This document shows positions 51,766 through 60,181 of a stretch of DNA of 64,000 nt, one piece after another. Numbering within the stretch: the stretch's first letter is position 1; each line of letters begins with the position of its first letter. The translations under genes and the position numbers were made by a program. This DNA is from CAYVTV01 sp964526475 (lineage in GTDB: Bacteria > Bacteroidota > Bacteroidia > Bacteroidales > GCA-2748055): the NCBI GenBank assembly GCA_964526475.1, contig CAZGKF010000012.1:1-64000 (forward strand). The letters are read 5' to 3'. The notes below the pieces were generated by a model. The model was not told where the DNA came from, did not search any database, and saw only the letters and a program-made list of their open reading frames with translations.

Positions 51766-53160
51766 CTATTTTTTCGCCATCTCCAGTGCCTTGAGATTTG
51801 TGTAATATTTGGCTATCATATTGGGTACTTCCCATTCAGGCAATGCACCATCCTGCAAATATTGAAGGTACCTCTCTGTTACCTGACCAAAATGAGCTTC
51901 ATGGCCAATCTTATACTTTTCAGGTATCTCTACTTTCCATTTGCCATCATCTAAAGGAATTAATTCTACACCAGGGTACGTTTCTCCGATAGTATTAATG
52001 GCTTTCTGCAGACTTAAAGCAAAAGCATCAAGGTTCTCAGTCTCTTTGGCTTCAACATATAATATTGGTTTGAAGTTTTCTTCTTTCCCCTGTTGAATTA
52101 TCAAATCGGATTTTCCACCACGCATAATGGAATAATGTGTATCCCCTGTGCCCTCAGGAGCCTCAAAATTCCATATTACCAATGCTTTGGCATATTTGTC
52201 ACGCAGCTTATAAATTATCTCTCCGTTAGCATAGACTTTCAAAATATCTCCTTCAACATATTTCTTTAAAAAATCGGGATATTCCTTTAACCGGGTAACT
52301 TTTTCAAATTGCTGTGGGGTAAGTTCTGTTTGCCATCTCCTGGCTGCAATCATCTCAATATCATTCTTGTAATCAATTATCTGACCGGGAAACACTGTCC
52401 ACTGAATAAGATCTACAAGATGGGTAGTAACATCCACAATTCCCTCTCCCTGCTGTTCCACATCAAGGTACCATGCAGGCCGTTTGATCGGATTGCCGGC
52501 TATGTACTTAAAAAAGTGATGCACACTTTCCTTGGTAATAGCAGGTTCTTCAGGCGTCCCATTTATCAGTCCCCCGAAAACATCATCCATCATTGACAAC
52601 TCACGTTGAATGATGGTTGTGATCTCAAACCGCTCTGTCATAATATCGTACAGCAATACATTATTTCTTTCCGCAGCTTCGAACGCTTGCAGGAGCATAG
52701 GGAATTTTTCAGGTGAGATAACCATAGGTTTATCAGCGAGAACATTAACTCCGGCTTCAATAAATTTAAGTATGTATTCCGTTTTATTGGCATTGTTCCC
52801 GGCAGTGATCATAACATTTCCGGATTTTTCAGCAAGACTTTTTTCAAGGAAATCGTCGCCGTAATAAACCTTTTGCACCCAGCTTGTTGGGTTTTCAGAA
52901 CGGGTGTTAAAACCTTCAATTCTATTCAGATGATCTTCAACTTCAGGACCTGCCGGAGCATAAACATGAACAACAGGATCAACCTGATCGTACATTAACT
53001 TCTGGATCAAAGTTGCATGAAAATGACCCGGATTGAGGGTGATCAGCTTTACTTCATTTTTTGCTCCTGTAAACATCTTTTCCTTTTTTTTATCTCCGCA
53101 GGAAGAGATGATAAACAGAAATGCCAGGGAAAGCGCATAATAGATTGTTCTTTTTCTCAT
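51766..53160 (-). CDS. Gfo/Idh/MocA-like oxidoreductase with lipoprotein signal
   Basis: A 464-aa protein: lipoprotein signal (lipobox IISSC, Cys21), N-terminal Rossmann-like domain (about 37-160), and a C-terminal domain of the type found in Bacteroidota 'putative oxidoreductase' proteins. The conserved active-site segment survives as VLADKPMVIS (DKP for EKP), and GIVDVTTHLVDLIQW carries the expected Asp/His. The nucleotide-binding glycine motif is replaced by LNPGHFHATL. Exported members of this family act on glycosides through 3-keto intermediates using bound NAD. It is monocistronic. Whether this copy still binds NAD is uncertain. Confidence 0.82.
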   Translation of the reverse strand: MRKRTIYYALSLAFLFIISSCGDKKKEKMFTGAKNEVKLITLNPGHFHATLIQKLMYDQVDPVVHVYAPAGPEVEDHLNRIEGFNTRSENPTSWVQKVYYGDDFLEKSLAEKSGNVMITAGNNANKTEYILKFIEAGVNVLADKPMVISPEKFPMLLQAFEAAERNNVLLYDIMTERFEITTIIQRELSMMDDVFGGLINGTPEEPAITKESVHHFFKYIAGNPIKRPAWYLDVEQQGEGIVDVTTHLVDLIQWTVFPGQIIDYKNDIEMIAARRWQTELTPQQFEKVTRLKEYPDFLKKYVEGDILKVYANGEIIYKLRDKYAKALVIWNFEAPEGTGDTHYSIMRGGKSDLIIQQGKEENFKPILYVEAKETENLDAFALSLQKAINTIGETYPGVELIPLDDGKWKVEIPEKYKIGHEAHFGQVTERYLQYLQDGALPEWEVPNMIAKYYTNLKALEMAKK

Positions 53161-53540
53161 GATGATGTAAAATTAGTTTATGATGCATTTATAAAAATTT
53201 TTTGTGATACTTAATTACTGATCCTTTTCAATTATTGTTTTTGGATAAAAAAACAGCCGGTGGTTTTGGCTTCTTCTCCCGTTTGTCCTACCATAAAAAA
53301 TCAAATGATAACAAAGCACATTAAATACCGGTCTGTTAAACGCCTCATTAAAGATAGTATTTAAGGTTCCAAAGATCAAAAAAAAAAATTATTATAACAA
53401 CAAGAAGTTATAATCCTGTTTAATAATATATCATATCCTGAAACTATCAATTCTTTTATTCTTAGCAGTAATAATTCGACGGAAAGTAATATATTTGATA
53501 TGAATGAATATTTTAAGCCGCATATTTAAAGAAAGATAAT
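53161..53540. other. Divergent intergenic region; no gene
   Basis: 380 bp of AT-rich DNA between the exported oxidoreductase (minus) and the ABC transporter operon (plus). One TATATTTG box (53490-53497, plus) is the only signal seen. There is a 12-A run at about 53381. No riboswitch-like structure was recognised. Confidence 0.5.
53490..53497 (+). promoter_or_regulatory. Candidate -7 element for the ABC transporter operon
   Basis: TATATTTG matches TAnnTTTG, 43 bp before the TTG at 53541 and 124 bp before the alternative TTG at 53622. No -33 match at 19 bp. Confidence 0.35.
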
Positions 53541-54605
53541 TTGGCATACTTTAAAACCCTCCTTCAGAATGTCAGGCTTGATTATTTCAGGCTTTTAACT
53601 TTATCCTGCAACAGGAAGATTTTGCGTAGCAAATTTCTTTTTATAGCTGGTATCAGCATGATAATCATGCTTTTTAACAATTGCCGGTCAGCCGGTCCCA
53701 GGGAAGACTCGATAATTACAGCCACTCTAAAGGGACCCGGGGGTATTGCAATGATAAAAATGATCGAAGAAAGACCGGTAATAAATATTTATAATACCAG
53801 TTTTATTCTGAAAAATGAACCCGGACAGGTAAGAGACCTGATGATCAGGGAGAAAATTGATATTGCAGTTCTTCCTTCCACTATGGCAGCTCTTCTCTAT
53901 AATAAAGGATTGCCTTATATTCTGGCTGCAATTCCGGTATGGGGAACTCTTTACCTATTCGGGAGCGACCCTGACATAAGATCATGGGGAGATCTGAAGG
54001 GAAAAACTGTGAGTCTGATGGGAAAAGGCATGACACCTGATGTTTTGTTCCGGTATCTTGCTAAGGAGAATGGTCTTGAACCGGAAAGAGATATATTTGC
54101 AGATTATTCATTTCCCACACATATTGAACTTGCTAATGCCATAGCAGCAGGAGTGTCCAAACTTGGAGTAATCTCCGAACCTCAGGTAAGTATGGTTGTT
54201 CGTAAAAATCCTGATGTCAGGGTGATACTTGATCTTAACAGCGAATGGAAATTATTGTTTGGCGATTCCATCCCTTTTGCTCAAACAGCTCTCCTTGTGC
54301 ATAAGGAATTGGCTGCAAGAAAACCGGAAATAATAAACTCTTACTGTAAGCACCTTGAAGAATCAATAAACTGGGTAAATGAAAATATCCCGGAAGCATC
54401 TTTACTTGTTGAAAAATACAAAATATTACCTGACAGACAAATTGCTGAATTCTCTATACCCAGGTGTAACCTGCGTTTCATGGAAGCATGGAAAGGTAGA
54501 AAAGGAATTGAGGAATATCTGAAAGTCTTTTATATATTTAACCCGCAAAGTATTGGAGGTAAACTTCCTGATGAATCCTTTTATTTCAAAAAACAGGCTG
54601 ATTAG
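53541..54605 (+). CDS. ABC transporter substrate-binding lipoprotein, NMT1/SsuA-like
   Basis: A periplasmic binding protein of the NMT1/SsuA type (354 aa as drawn). Recognisable blocks are KIDIAVLPSTMAALLYNKG, WGDLKGKTVSLMGKGMTPDVLF and ANAIAAGVSKLGVISEPQ. No suitable ATG exists: TTG at 53541 is drawn, but TTG at 53622 gives a standard 20-residue signal (MRSKFLFIAGISMIIMLFNN) before Cys and is probably the real start. It is followed, with overlap, by the permease and ATPase genes. Relatives bind sulfonates, nitrate or pyrimidine precursors; the ligand here is unknown. Confidence 0.8.
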   Translation: MAYFKTLLQNVRLDYFRLLTLSCNRKILRSKFLFIAGISMIIMLFNNCRSAGPREDSIITATLKGPGGIAMIKMIEERPVINIYNTSFILKNEPGQVRDLMIREKIDIAVLPSTMAALLYNKGLPYILAAIPVWGTLYLFGSDPDIRSWGDLKGKTVSLMGKGMTPDVLFRYLAKENGLEPERDIFADYSFPTHIELANAIAAGVSKLGVISEPQVSMVVRKNPDVRVILDLNSEWKLLFGDSIPFAQTALLVHKELAARKPEIINSYCKHLEESINWVNENIPEASLLVEKYKILPDRQIAEFSIPRCNLRFMEAWKGRKGIEEYLKVFYIFNPQSIGGKLPDESFYFKKQAD

Positions 54606-55323
54606 TATTCTTGCTATCGTCTTCCTTTTGGGTGTTTGGAAAGTGATATCATATCTGGCTGCTTCCGGGCAGATCTTTCCATCCCCCGAGCAAACAATGA
54701 TTTCGTTTTTCAATATTGTAAGCACCAAACATTTTATGCTTTCGATATCTGCAACCGTTATCAGAGGTCTTACCGGTTTTTTCATTGCACTTCTCTTTGC
54801 CTTTCTATTGGGAATTCCTGCGGGAATGAGCAAGCCTGCATTTCTCTTTGTTAATCCCATCCTGGTCACTATCCGTTCGACTCCGGTAATATCCCTTATT
54901 CTACTGGCTATTATTTGGTTAGGAGGAGAGCTTGTGCCGGTTTTTATTGCTCTGCTTACCATGTTCCCTATTTTATGCGGAAATATTATTGAAGGTATCA
55001 GAAGCGTTGACAAAAGCCTCATCGAAATGGGAACTGTATATAATGTGAGTAAAAAGAGGATTTTATTTAACATTTCCATACCTTCTATTATCCCGTTTTT
55101 AACCAGCGGAATATCCAACGCAATGGGTTTTGGCTGGAGGGCTATAATTATTGGGGAAGTTCTTGCTCAACCGAGATTTGGGATTGGAACAAGGATGCAG
55201 GATGCACAAATATTTCTGATGGTAAGCGATTTAATTGCGTGGACAATAATGGCAATTATTATTAGCTACTTTTTTGAAACCATGGTACGCATAGCAGAGA
55301 AAAAAATCGTTATATGGAAATAA
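54571..55323 (+). CDS. ABC transporter permease, SsuC/TauC-like
   Basis: A 250-aa inner-membrane permease with about six TM segments. The EAA-type loop is IEMGTVYNVSKKRILFNISIP-like (about 160-180) with the downstream GFGWRAIIIGEVLA. ATG at 54571 is chosen over TTG at 54553; GGAGG at 54556-54560 sits at good Shine-Dalgarno distance, which is unusual in this window. The start overlaps the binding-protein gene by 35 bp, implying translational coupling. Confidence 0.87.
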   Translation: MNPFISKNRLISILAIVFLLGVWKVISYLAASGQIFPSPEQTMISFFNIVSTKHFMLSISATVIRGLTGFFIALLFAFLLGIPAGMSKPAFLFVNPILVTIRSTPVISLILLAIIWLGGELVPVFIALLTMFPILCGNIIEGIRSVDKSLIEMGTVYNVSKKRILFNISIPSIIPFLTSGISNAMGFGWRAIIIGEVLAQPRFGIGTRMQDAQIFLMVSDLIAWTIMAIIISYFFETMVRIAEKKIVIWK

Positions 55324-55998
55324 ATGCCTCAACTGAAAAAAATATATAAATCCTACGGGAACCTTGAGATTCTGAATGATTTCAGTATTTCATTCATGAA
55401 AAATCAGATAAACTGTATCCTTGGTCCTTCAGGTTGCGGAAAAACCACTATTCTTAATATGCTGGCAGGAACTGTCCGGGCTGATAAAGGAACTATTACA
55501 GGGATGCCTTCAAGGATTTCATATGTCTTTCAGGAGCACAGGTTACTACCCTGGAAGACTGTTAAAAAGAATATCGAATTCATTTTAAGGGATCATCTGC
55601 CGGAAAATCTGATAAAGGAAAGAACGGAAAGGTACCTGGGAATTGTGGAAATGACAAAATTCGCAGATTATTATCCGCACCGGCTAAGCGGAGGTATGAA
55701 ACAAAGAGTTTCTCTTGCCAGAGCTTTTTCATACGATTCAGAACTGATACTTATGGATGAACCTTTTAATTCACTTGATTATAAGCTTAAGAAAAACGTT
55801 GGCAAAGCCTTTGTCAGATTATGGGAAGAGGACAAAAGAACTGTGATATTTGTGACGCACGACATTGATGAAGCAGTAGAACTGGGTCATGCTATATTTG
55901 TCTTATCATTGCCTCCGGTAAAACTGCTTCGCACCTTTATAACATATCCTAATGAAAACAAATTGCTACTTAAAGAAGATATTATTAAACTGATATAA
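55324..55998 (+). CDS. ABC transporter ATP-binding protein, SsuB/TauB-like
   Basis: A 224-aa ATPase: Walker A GPSGCGKTT (Lys40), Q-loop VFQEHRLLPW, signature LSGGMKQR (about 122), Walker B LILMDEPF, and H-loop VTHD. QEHRLLPW is characteristic of the nitrate/sulfonate/taurine group. It starts directly after the permease stop (TAAATG). Slightly shorter than most SsuB proteins, but all motifs are intact, so the transporter should be functional. Confidence 0.9.
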   Translation: MPQLKKIYKSYGNLEILNDFSISFMKNQINCILGPSGCGKTTILNMLAGTVRADKGTITGMPSRISYVFQEHRLLPWKTVKKNIEFILRDHLPENLIKERTERYLGIVEMTKFADYYPHRLSGGMKQRVSLARAFSYDSELILMDEPFNSLDYKLKKNVGKAFVRLWEEDKRTVIFVTHDIDEAVELGHAIFVLSLPPVKLLRTFITYPNENKLLLKEDIIKLI

Positions 55999-56006
55999 TT
56001 CTACTA

Positions 56007-56045
56007 TGACAGATTGGGGAAATCATTGAAAATGCTAATCTGTCA
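56007..56045 (+). terminator. Putative hairpin after the ABC transporter operon
   Basis: TGACAGATT (56007-56015) pairs perfectly with AATCTGTCA (56037-56045) around a 21-base loop, nine bases after the operon stop codon. No T-run follows, so it may be a weak terminator or an mRNA 3' stabiliser. Confidence 0.3.
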
Positions 56046-56269
56046 AAGTAAAATGAGATGAAAAAATATTTAAAAACCTATGCTTAAATACGATCATGAA
56101 ATCCTGAAATCCTCACGTGTACATGAAAACTATGCTTCCTGGGGATATTTTGACTTCCGGAGAAAGGGGTAAGATTATGAAGAAGGTTTTCAAAGTGTTC
56201 CGGTGGACTGGAGAATTAATACCGAAAAAAAAAGCCTTCTTCAGTAAAATAAAAGAATGTCTTATTAAG

Positions 56270-56353
56270 TGCCCAGGACTGGACTCGAACCAGCACGCCC
56301 TTGCAAGCACCAGCCCCTCAAGCTGGCGTGTCTACCAATTTCACCACCTGGGC
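56270..56353 (-). tRNA. tRNA-Leu (GAG)
   Basis: 84 nt class II tRNA. Acceptor stem GCCCAGG/CCTGGGC, D arm with AATTGGTAGACAC, anticodon stem CCAGC/GCTGG with loop TTGAGGG (anticodon GAG), a long variable arm (TGCTTGCAAGGGCG) and T arm GGTTCGAGTCC. The discriminator is A and CCA is not encoded. Confidence 0.97.
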
Positions 56354-56371
56354 AATTAAATAAAAAGTTCA

Positions 56372-56403
56372 CAAATATAAAAAGAAAAACATGAATCATC
56401 AAT
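56372..56403 (-). promoter_or_regulatory. Bacteroidota-type promoter for tRNA-Leu
   Basis: The minus strand reads ATTG, 20 bases, then TATATTTG (56379-56372), one mismatch from consensus in the -33 box. It lies 18 bp before the tRNA 5' end, as for tRNA-Val. Confidence 0.65.
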
Positions 56404-56702
56404 AAAACAAATACGAGAAGATCTGTTTTTTACAAGTCATATTGCCTTAGAGGGAAAAATATAAGGAATATGTTCGTCCAATCAACTGATTCAATGAAAT
56501 TTGTTGCTTCTATGATATATTTACGGAAGGCCTGGTTTAATTAAGGTGATCATAAATTGTCACTTAGACAGATTTAACATAAAAATGATTTATTAGATTT
56601 TTATTTTCATTTTAGATTTACTATTTTTGCCCGCTGAAAATTCAGAATAAATGGAACGCGAAGGCGGATTAAACCCATTTCCAGACCCGGTTTATATACG
56701 AA

Positions 56703-56736
56703 TTTGCCAGTCATTTGGGTTTTTTTAGTATTTTTG
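56703..56736 (+). promoter_or_regulatory. Possible promoter upstream of the V-ATPase operon
   Basis: TTTG at 56703-56706 and TATTTTTG at 56729-56736, with a longer than usual spacer of 22 bp. It would give a leader of about 220 nt. An alternative -7 box is TATTTTTG at 56622-56629. Confidence 0.3.
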
Positions 56737-56965
56737 CAATCATTTTAAAACGTTTTTTTAGTAAGCTAATTATCAATATATTATTTTTTTATTCGTGAAA
56801 CTCAAATTTCAAAAACGAAGTGAATTGAAACTTGCAGGTTTAACGTATCCCGGTTGCGGAGCGTATCGTGAATAAAAAAAATTGATGCCTCGTCAGCTTT
56901 GCTGCAAGGTAGTTCATATTATCCGGAAATATTTAAAAATTCTCACATAAGAAAAATCTATTAAT

Positions 56966-57583
56966 ATGGAAAACAAACTTCAGGAACTTACCGAAAAGAT
57001 CTATGCTGAAGGAGTAGGCAAAGCAAGCAAAGAGGCAGAAACCATAATTGAAAAAGCCAAAGCTGAAGCTGGAAATCTGGAGAAACAAGCCAGAAAAGAT
57101 GCAGCACAAATCCTGGAGAAAGCAGAAAAAGAAGCAATAGAATTAAAAAAGAATGTGGAATCTGAGGTCAGACTCTCTGCCCGCCAGGCGATATCAGCAA
57201 TTAAACAGGAACTCAATAATCTGATCATCACCAGGGCTACGGAAAAAGTTGTGAAAGATGCATTTGATGATGATAAATTCATAAAACACATAATTGAAAC
57301 TGCAATTAAAAACTGGAATCCTGGGGAATCGAAATCATTCGATGCAGTAATTCTTCTCCCGGAGAAAGATGAGAAAGAGCTACATGATTATTTTACGAAA
57401 AAACAGAAATCCCTTCTTGACTCCGGTCTTGAACTCAAATTTGATGAAAATCTGAAGTCTGGTTTTAAGATCGGGCCTAAAGACGATAGCTACCTGATTA
57501 GTTTTACTGAAGAAGATTTTGAAAATTTCTTTAAAAATTATTTACGTCCAAGAACAACTGAACTTCTTTATTCCAGTAAATAA
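56966..57583 (+). CDS. ntpE: V-type ATP synthase subunit E
   Basis: A 205-aa peripheral-stalk subunit. The N-terminal half (about 1-95) is a long charged coiled coil rich in Lys/Glu/Ala (KASKEAETIIEKAKAEA), and the C-terminal half is the globular E-subunit domain. It is the first gene of the operon; its stop overlaps the next ATG (TAATG). In rotary V/A-ATPases subunit E pairs with G/H to hold the catalytic head still. No separate G/H gene is in this operon, so a partner must be encoded elsewhere or E may act with another subunit. Confidence 0.87.
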   Translation: MENKLQELTEKIYAEGVGKASKEAETIIEKAKAEAGNLEKQARKDAAQILEKAEKEAIELKKNVESEVRLSARQAISAIKQELNNLIITRATEKVVKDAFDDDKFIKHIIETAIKNWNPGESKSFDAVILLPEKDEKELHDYFTKKQKSLLDSGLELKFDENLKSGFKIGPKDDSYLISFTEEDFENFFKNYLRPRTTELLYSSK

Positions 57584-58440
57584 TGTTTAGAAGAAATTAT
57601 TATTACCTGGTTGCAGGCCTCCCGGATATCTTACTTGATCAAAAAAAACTTAGTTTTACAATTGACGGGGTCAAAAAGGATATGCAATATCATTTGCATC
57701 CTGATGATTACAGACTTATTGAATTGCTCTTTTTACCCGTCGATAACCGTAACCTTCTGAATCTGGCACTTAAAACAGATAAGTCTTTTGAAGACCGTGG
57801 AAAATATAACATGGAAGAGCTTGAGCAGGAGATAAAGGAACCAGGACATTGCGAAAGCTACATACAGACTTTCATTACTGCCTTTAAATCTGATACTCCC
57901 ATATTCGAAAAATTGTCGTGGGAAGATCAGCTTACATGGTTGTATTATGATTACGTGCGTAAATGCGACAATGATTATCTCCGCAAATGGTTCGATTTTG
58001 ATCTTAATCTTAAAAATATTGTTGCAGGATTTAATGTTCGCAAGCATAAGCTAACAGGTGAGAGTATTTACATTGGCGACAGCTTTGTTGTACAGGCGGT
58101 AAAAAAGAGTACTTTAAAGGATTTTGGGCTAAGCAACGATTTTGAGTATATGGATAAACTTCTTAGTATTCAGGAGAATGATAATTTTCTTGAAAAGGAG
58201 AAAGCAATGGACATCCTGCGGTGGAATTTTCTTGATGAACAAAATACATTTAATTATTTTACCATTGAAGTTTTACTTGCATATATCATTAAACTGCACA
58301 TGATAGAACGTTGGCTTGCTTTAGATAAGGAAACCGGAGAAAAAATGTTCAGGCAGTTACTAAATGATCTTGAAAAAAGTTATGTATTTCCTAAAGAATT
58401 TATGATAAATGAAAGAAGAAAAGAATCTAACCAGGGGTAA
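57583..58440 (+). CDS. DUF2764 protein, probable V-ATPase subunit C equivalent
   Basis: A 285-aa DUF2764 protein (YYYLVAGLPDI, LIELLFLPVDNRNLLNLAL, EDQLTWLYYDYV, NEFLRKWFDFDLNLKN-like). The family is confined largely to Bacteroidota and relatives and is almost always found in the V-ATPase operon at the place of subunit C. The helical make-up and the start YYYLVAGLPD resemble the start of C/d-type central stalk subunits. It overlaps E by 1 bp and A by 32 bp, so its synthesis is coupled to both. A role linking the rotor ring to the central stalk is inference. Confidence 0.85.
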   Translation: MFRRNYYYLVAGLPDILLDQKKLSFTIDGVKKDMQYHLHPDDYRLIELLFLPVDNRNLLNLALKTDKSFEDRGKYNMEELEQEIKEPGHCESYIQTFITAFKSDTPIFEKLSWEDQLTWLYYDYVRKCDNDYLRKWFDFDLNLKNIVAGFNVRKHKLTGESIYIGDSFVVQAVKKSTLKDFGLSNDFEYMDKLLSIQENDNFLEKEKAMDILRWNFLDEQNTFNYFTIEVLLAYIIKLHMIERWLALDKETGEKMFRQLLNDLEKSYVFPKEFMINERRKESNQG

Positions 58441-60181
58441 AGTAACCGGTGTTATTGCCAACCTGGTGATGGTAGATGTTGACGGTCCCATTTCTCAGAA
58501 TGAAATCTGTTACATCCATCACAACGGAGTTATGCTAATGGCCGAAGTAATAAAAGTTTTGGAAAAGCGTGCTTATATTCAGGTTTTTGAAAGTACCAGG
58601 GGCTTGAAGATTGGTACTGAGGTAGAATTTTCAAAAGCGATGCTTGAAGTGACACTCGGACCCGGTTTGCTTTCAAAAAACTTTGATGGGCTTCAGCATG
58701 ATCTTGACAAGATGGACGGTGTTTTTCTAAAAAGTGGTGATTATACCGAAGCTCTCGAATATGATAAGTTATGGCTGTTTAAACCCATTGCAAAAGCGGG
58801 AGATATTGTTGCGGCTGGCGACTGGCTCGGTGAGGTGAATGAAAACCATCAGAAACACAAGATCATGGTTCCGTTTAAATTCAACGGGAAATATAAAGTT
58901 AAAAGCATTACAGAGGAAGGTAAATATAAGGTAAAGGATACTGTGGCTGTCCTCCTTGACAGCAAAAACAACGAGGTTCCTTTAACAATGGTTCAAAACT
59001 GGCCTGTTAAATTACCCATTAAAGCATACAAAGAAAAACCACGTCCATTCAAATTACTCGAAACAGGAGTAAGAACTATCGATACTCTTAATCCAATTGT
59101 AGAAGGTGGAACAGGATTTATTCCCGGACCTTTCGGAAGTGGTAAAACCGTTTTACAGCATGCCATATCAAAGCAGGCAGAAGCTGACATTGTAATTGTC
59201 GCGGCCTGTGGAGAAAGAGCTAATGAGGTTGTTGAGATTTTTGCGGAGTTCCCTGAGATTGAAGATCCCAGAACCGGCCGTAAGCTGATGGAAAGAACCA
59301 TCATCATTGCCAACACTTCCAACATGCCTGTTGCTGCCCGTGAAGCCTCTGTATATACAGCCATGACCCTTGCAGAGTATTATCGTGCCATGGGTCTTAA
59401 AGTTCTGTTACTTGCTGATTCCACATCACGTTGGGCACAGGCACTGAGGGAAATGTCAAACAGAATGGAAGAACTTCCCGGTCCGGATGCATTTCCCATG
59501 GACCTTCCGGCTATCATTTCCAATTTCTATTCAAGAGCCGGATACGTCTATCTGAACAACGAAGAAACAGGTTCCATCACCTTTATAGGTACGGTATCAC
59601 CTGCCGGAGGTAACCTGAAGGAACCTGTAACTGAATCTACCAAAAAAGTTGCCCGCTGTTTCTACGCGCTTTCACAGCAGCGTGCAGACAGCAAAAGATA
59701 TCCTGCTATTGATCCTATTGACAGCTATTCCAAGTATATTGAATATACCGAATTGCAGGAATACCTCAAAAAACAGATAAACGACAACTGGGTAGATAAA
59801 GTGCTTCTTGTAAAAAATATATTAATACGTGGTAAGGAAGCCTATGAACAAATCAATATTCTTGGTGATGACGGCGTACCTGTTTCATACCATATAGACT
59901 TCTGGAAATCTGAGGTTATAGATTTCGTAATACTTCAGCAGGATGCATTTGATCCTATTGATAGCTCAACTCCCATAAAGAGACAGGAAGTAATGCTTGA
60001 TAAAATGCTGGATGTTTACAAAACCAATTTCAATTTTGAATCTTTTGATGAGGTCAATCCATATTTTAAGCGAATAATCAACGAGTTCAAGCAGATGAAC
60101 TATTCTGAATTTGAATCAGAACAGTTCAAAAAACATGAAAAAGAATTGTCTAACATTATTGATGAAAGGAAAACAGCCTAA
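58409..60181 (+). CDS. ntpA: V-type ATP synthase subunit A (catalytic)
   Basis: A 590-aa catalytic subunit. Walker A GPFGSGKTV includes Lys246; the N-terminal beta barrel (GKVTGVIANLVMVDVDG), the non-homologous insert (about 110-200) and the arginine-rich STSRWAQALREMSNRM segment are typical of V/A-type A subunits. It hydrolyses or makes ATP with subunit B in an A3B3 head. The ATG overlaps the DUF2764 gene by 32 bp and the stop overlaps the B gene start (TAATG). Confidence 0.96.
   Translation: MKEEKNLTRGKVTGVIANLVMVDVDGPISQNEICYIHHNGVMLMAEVIKVLEKRAYIQVFESTRGLKIGTEVEFSKAMLEVTLGPGLLSKNFDGLQHDLDKMDGVFLKSGDYTEALEYDKLWLFKPIAKAGDIVAAGDWLGEVNENHQKHKIMVPFKFNGKYKVKSITEEGKYKVKDTVAVLLDSKNNEVPLTMVQNWPVKLPIKAYKEKPRPFKLLETGVRTIDTLNPIVEGGTGFIPGPFGSGKTVLQHAISKQAEADIVIVAACGERANEVVEIFAEFPEIEDPRTGRKLMERTIIIANTSNMPVAAREASVYTAMTLAEYYRAMGLKVLLLADSTSRWAQALREMSNRMEELPGPDAFPMDLPAIISNFYSRAGYVYLNNEETGSITFIGTVSPAGGNLKEPVTESTKKVARCFYALSQQRADSKRYPAIDPIDSYSKYIEYTELQEYLKKQINDNWVDKVLLVKNILIRGKEAYEQINILGDDGVPVSYHIDFWKSEVIDFVILQQDAFDPIDSSTPIKRQEVMLDKMLDVYKTNFNFESFDEVNPYFKRIINEFKQMNYSEFESEQFKKHEKELSNIIDERKTA

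Larger units (their letters stand above)
56354..56965. other. Long upstream region of the V-ATPase operon
   Basis: 612 bp with no convincing protein gene. It holds the tRNA-Leu promoter (minus), two TATTTTTG boxes on the plus strand (56622-56629 and 56729-56736) and, between them, a 25-codon ATG-started frame (56651-56728) that ends at a T-rich hairpin-like segment (AAACCCA at 56671-56677 with TGGGTTT at 56716-56722). This could be a leader peptide and attenuator, but the evidence is slight. Confidence 0.45.

Noticed and set aside
56113..56359. Frames on both strands over the tRNA-Leu gene
   Set aside because: They include the tRNA sequence itself, which explains the open frames.
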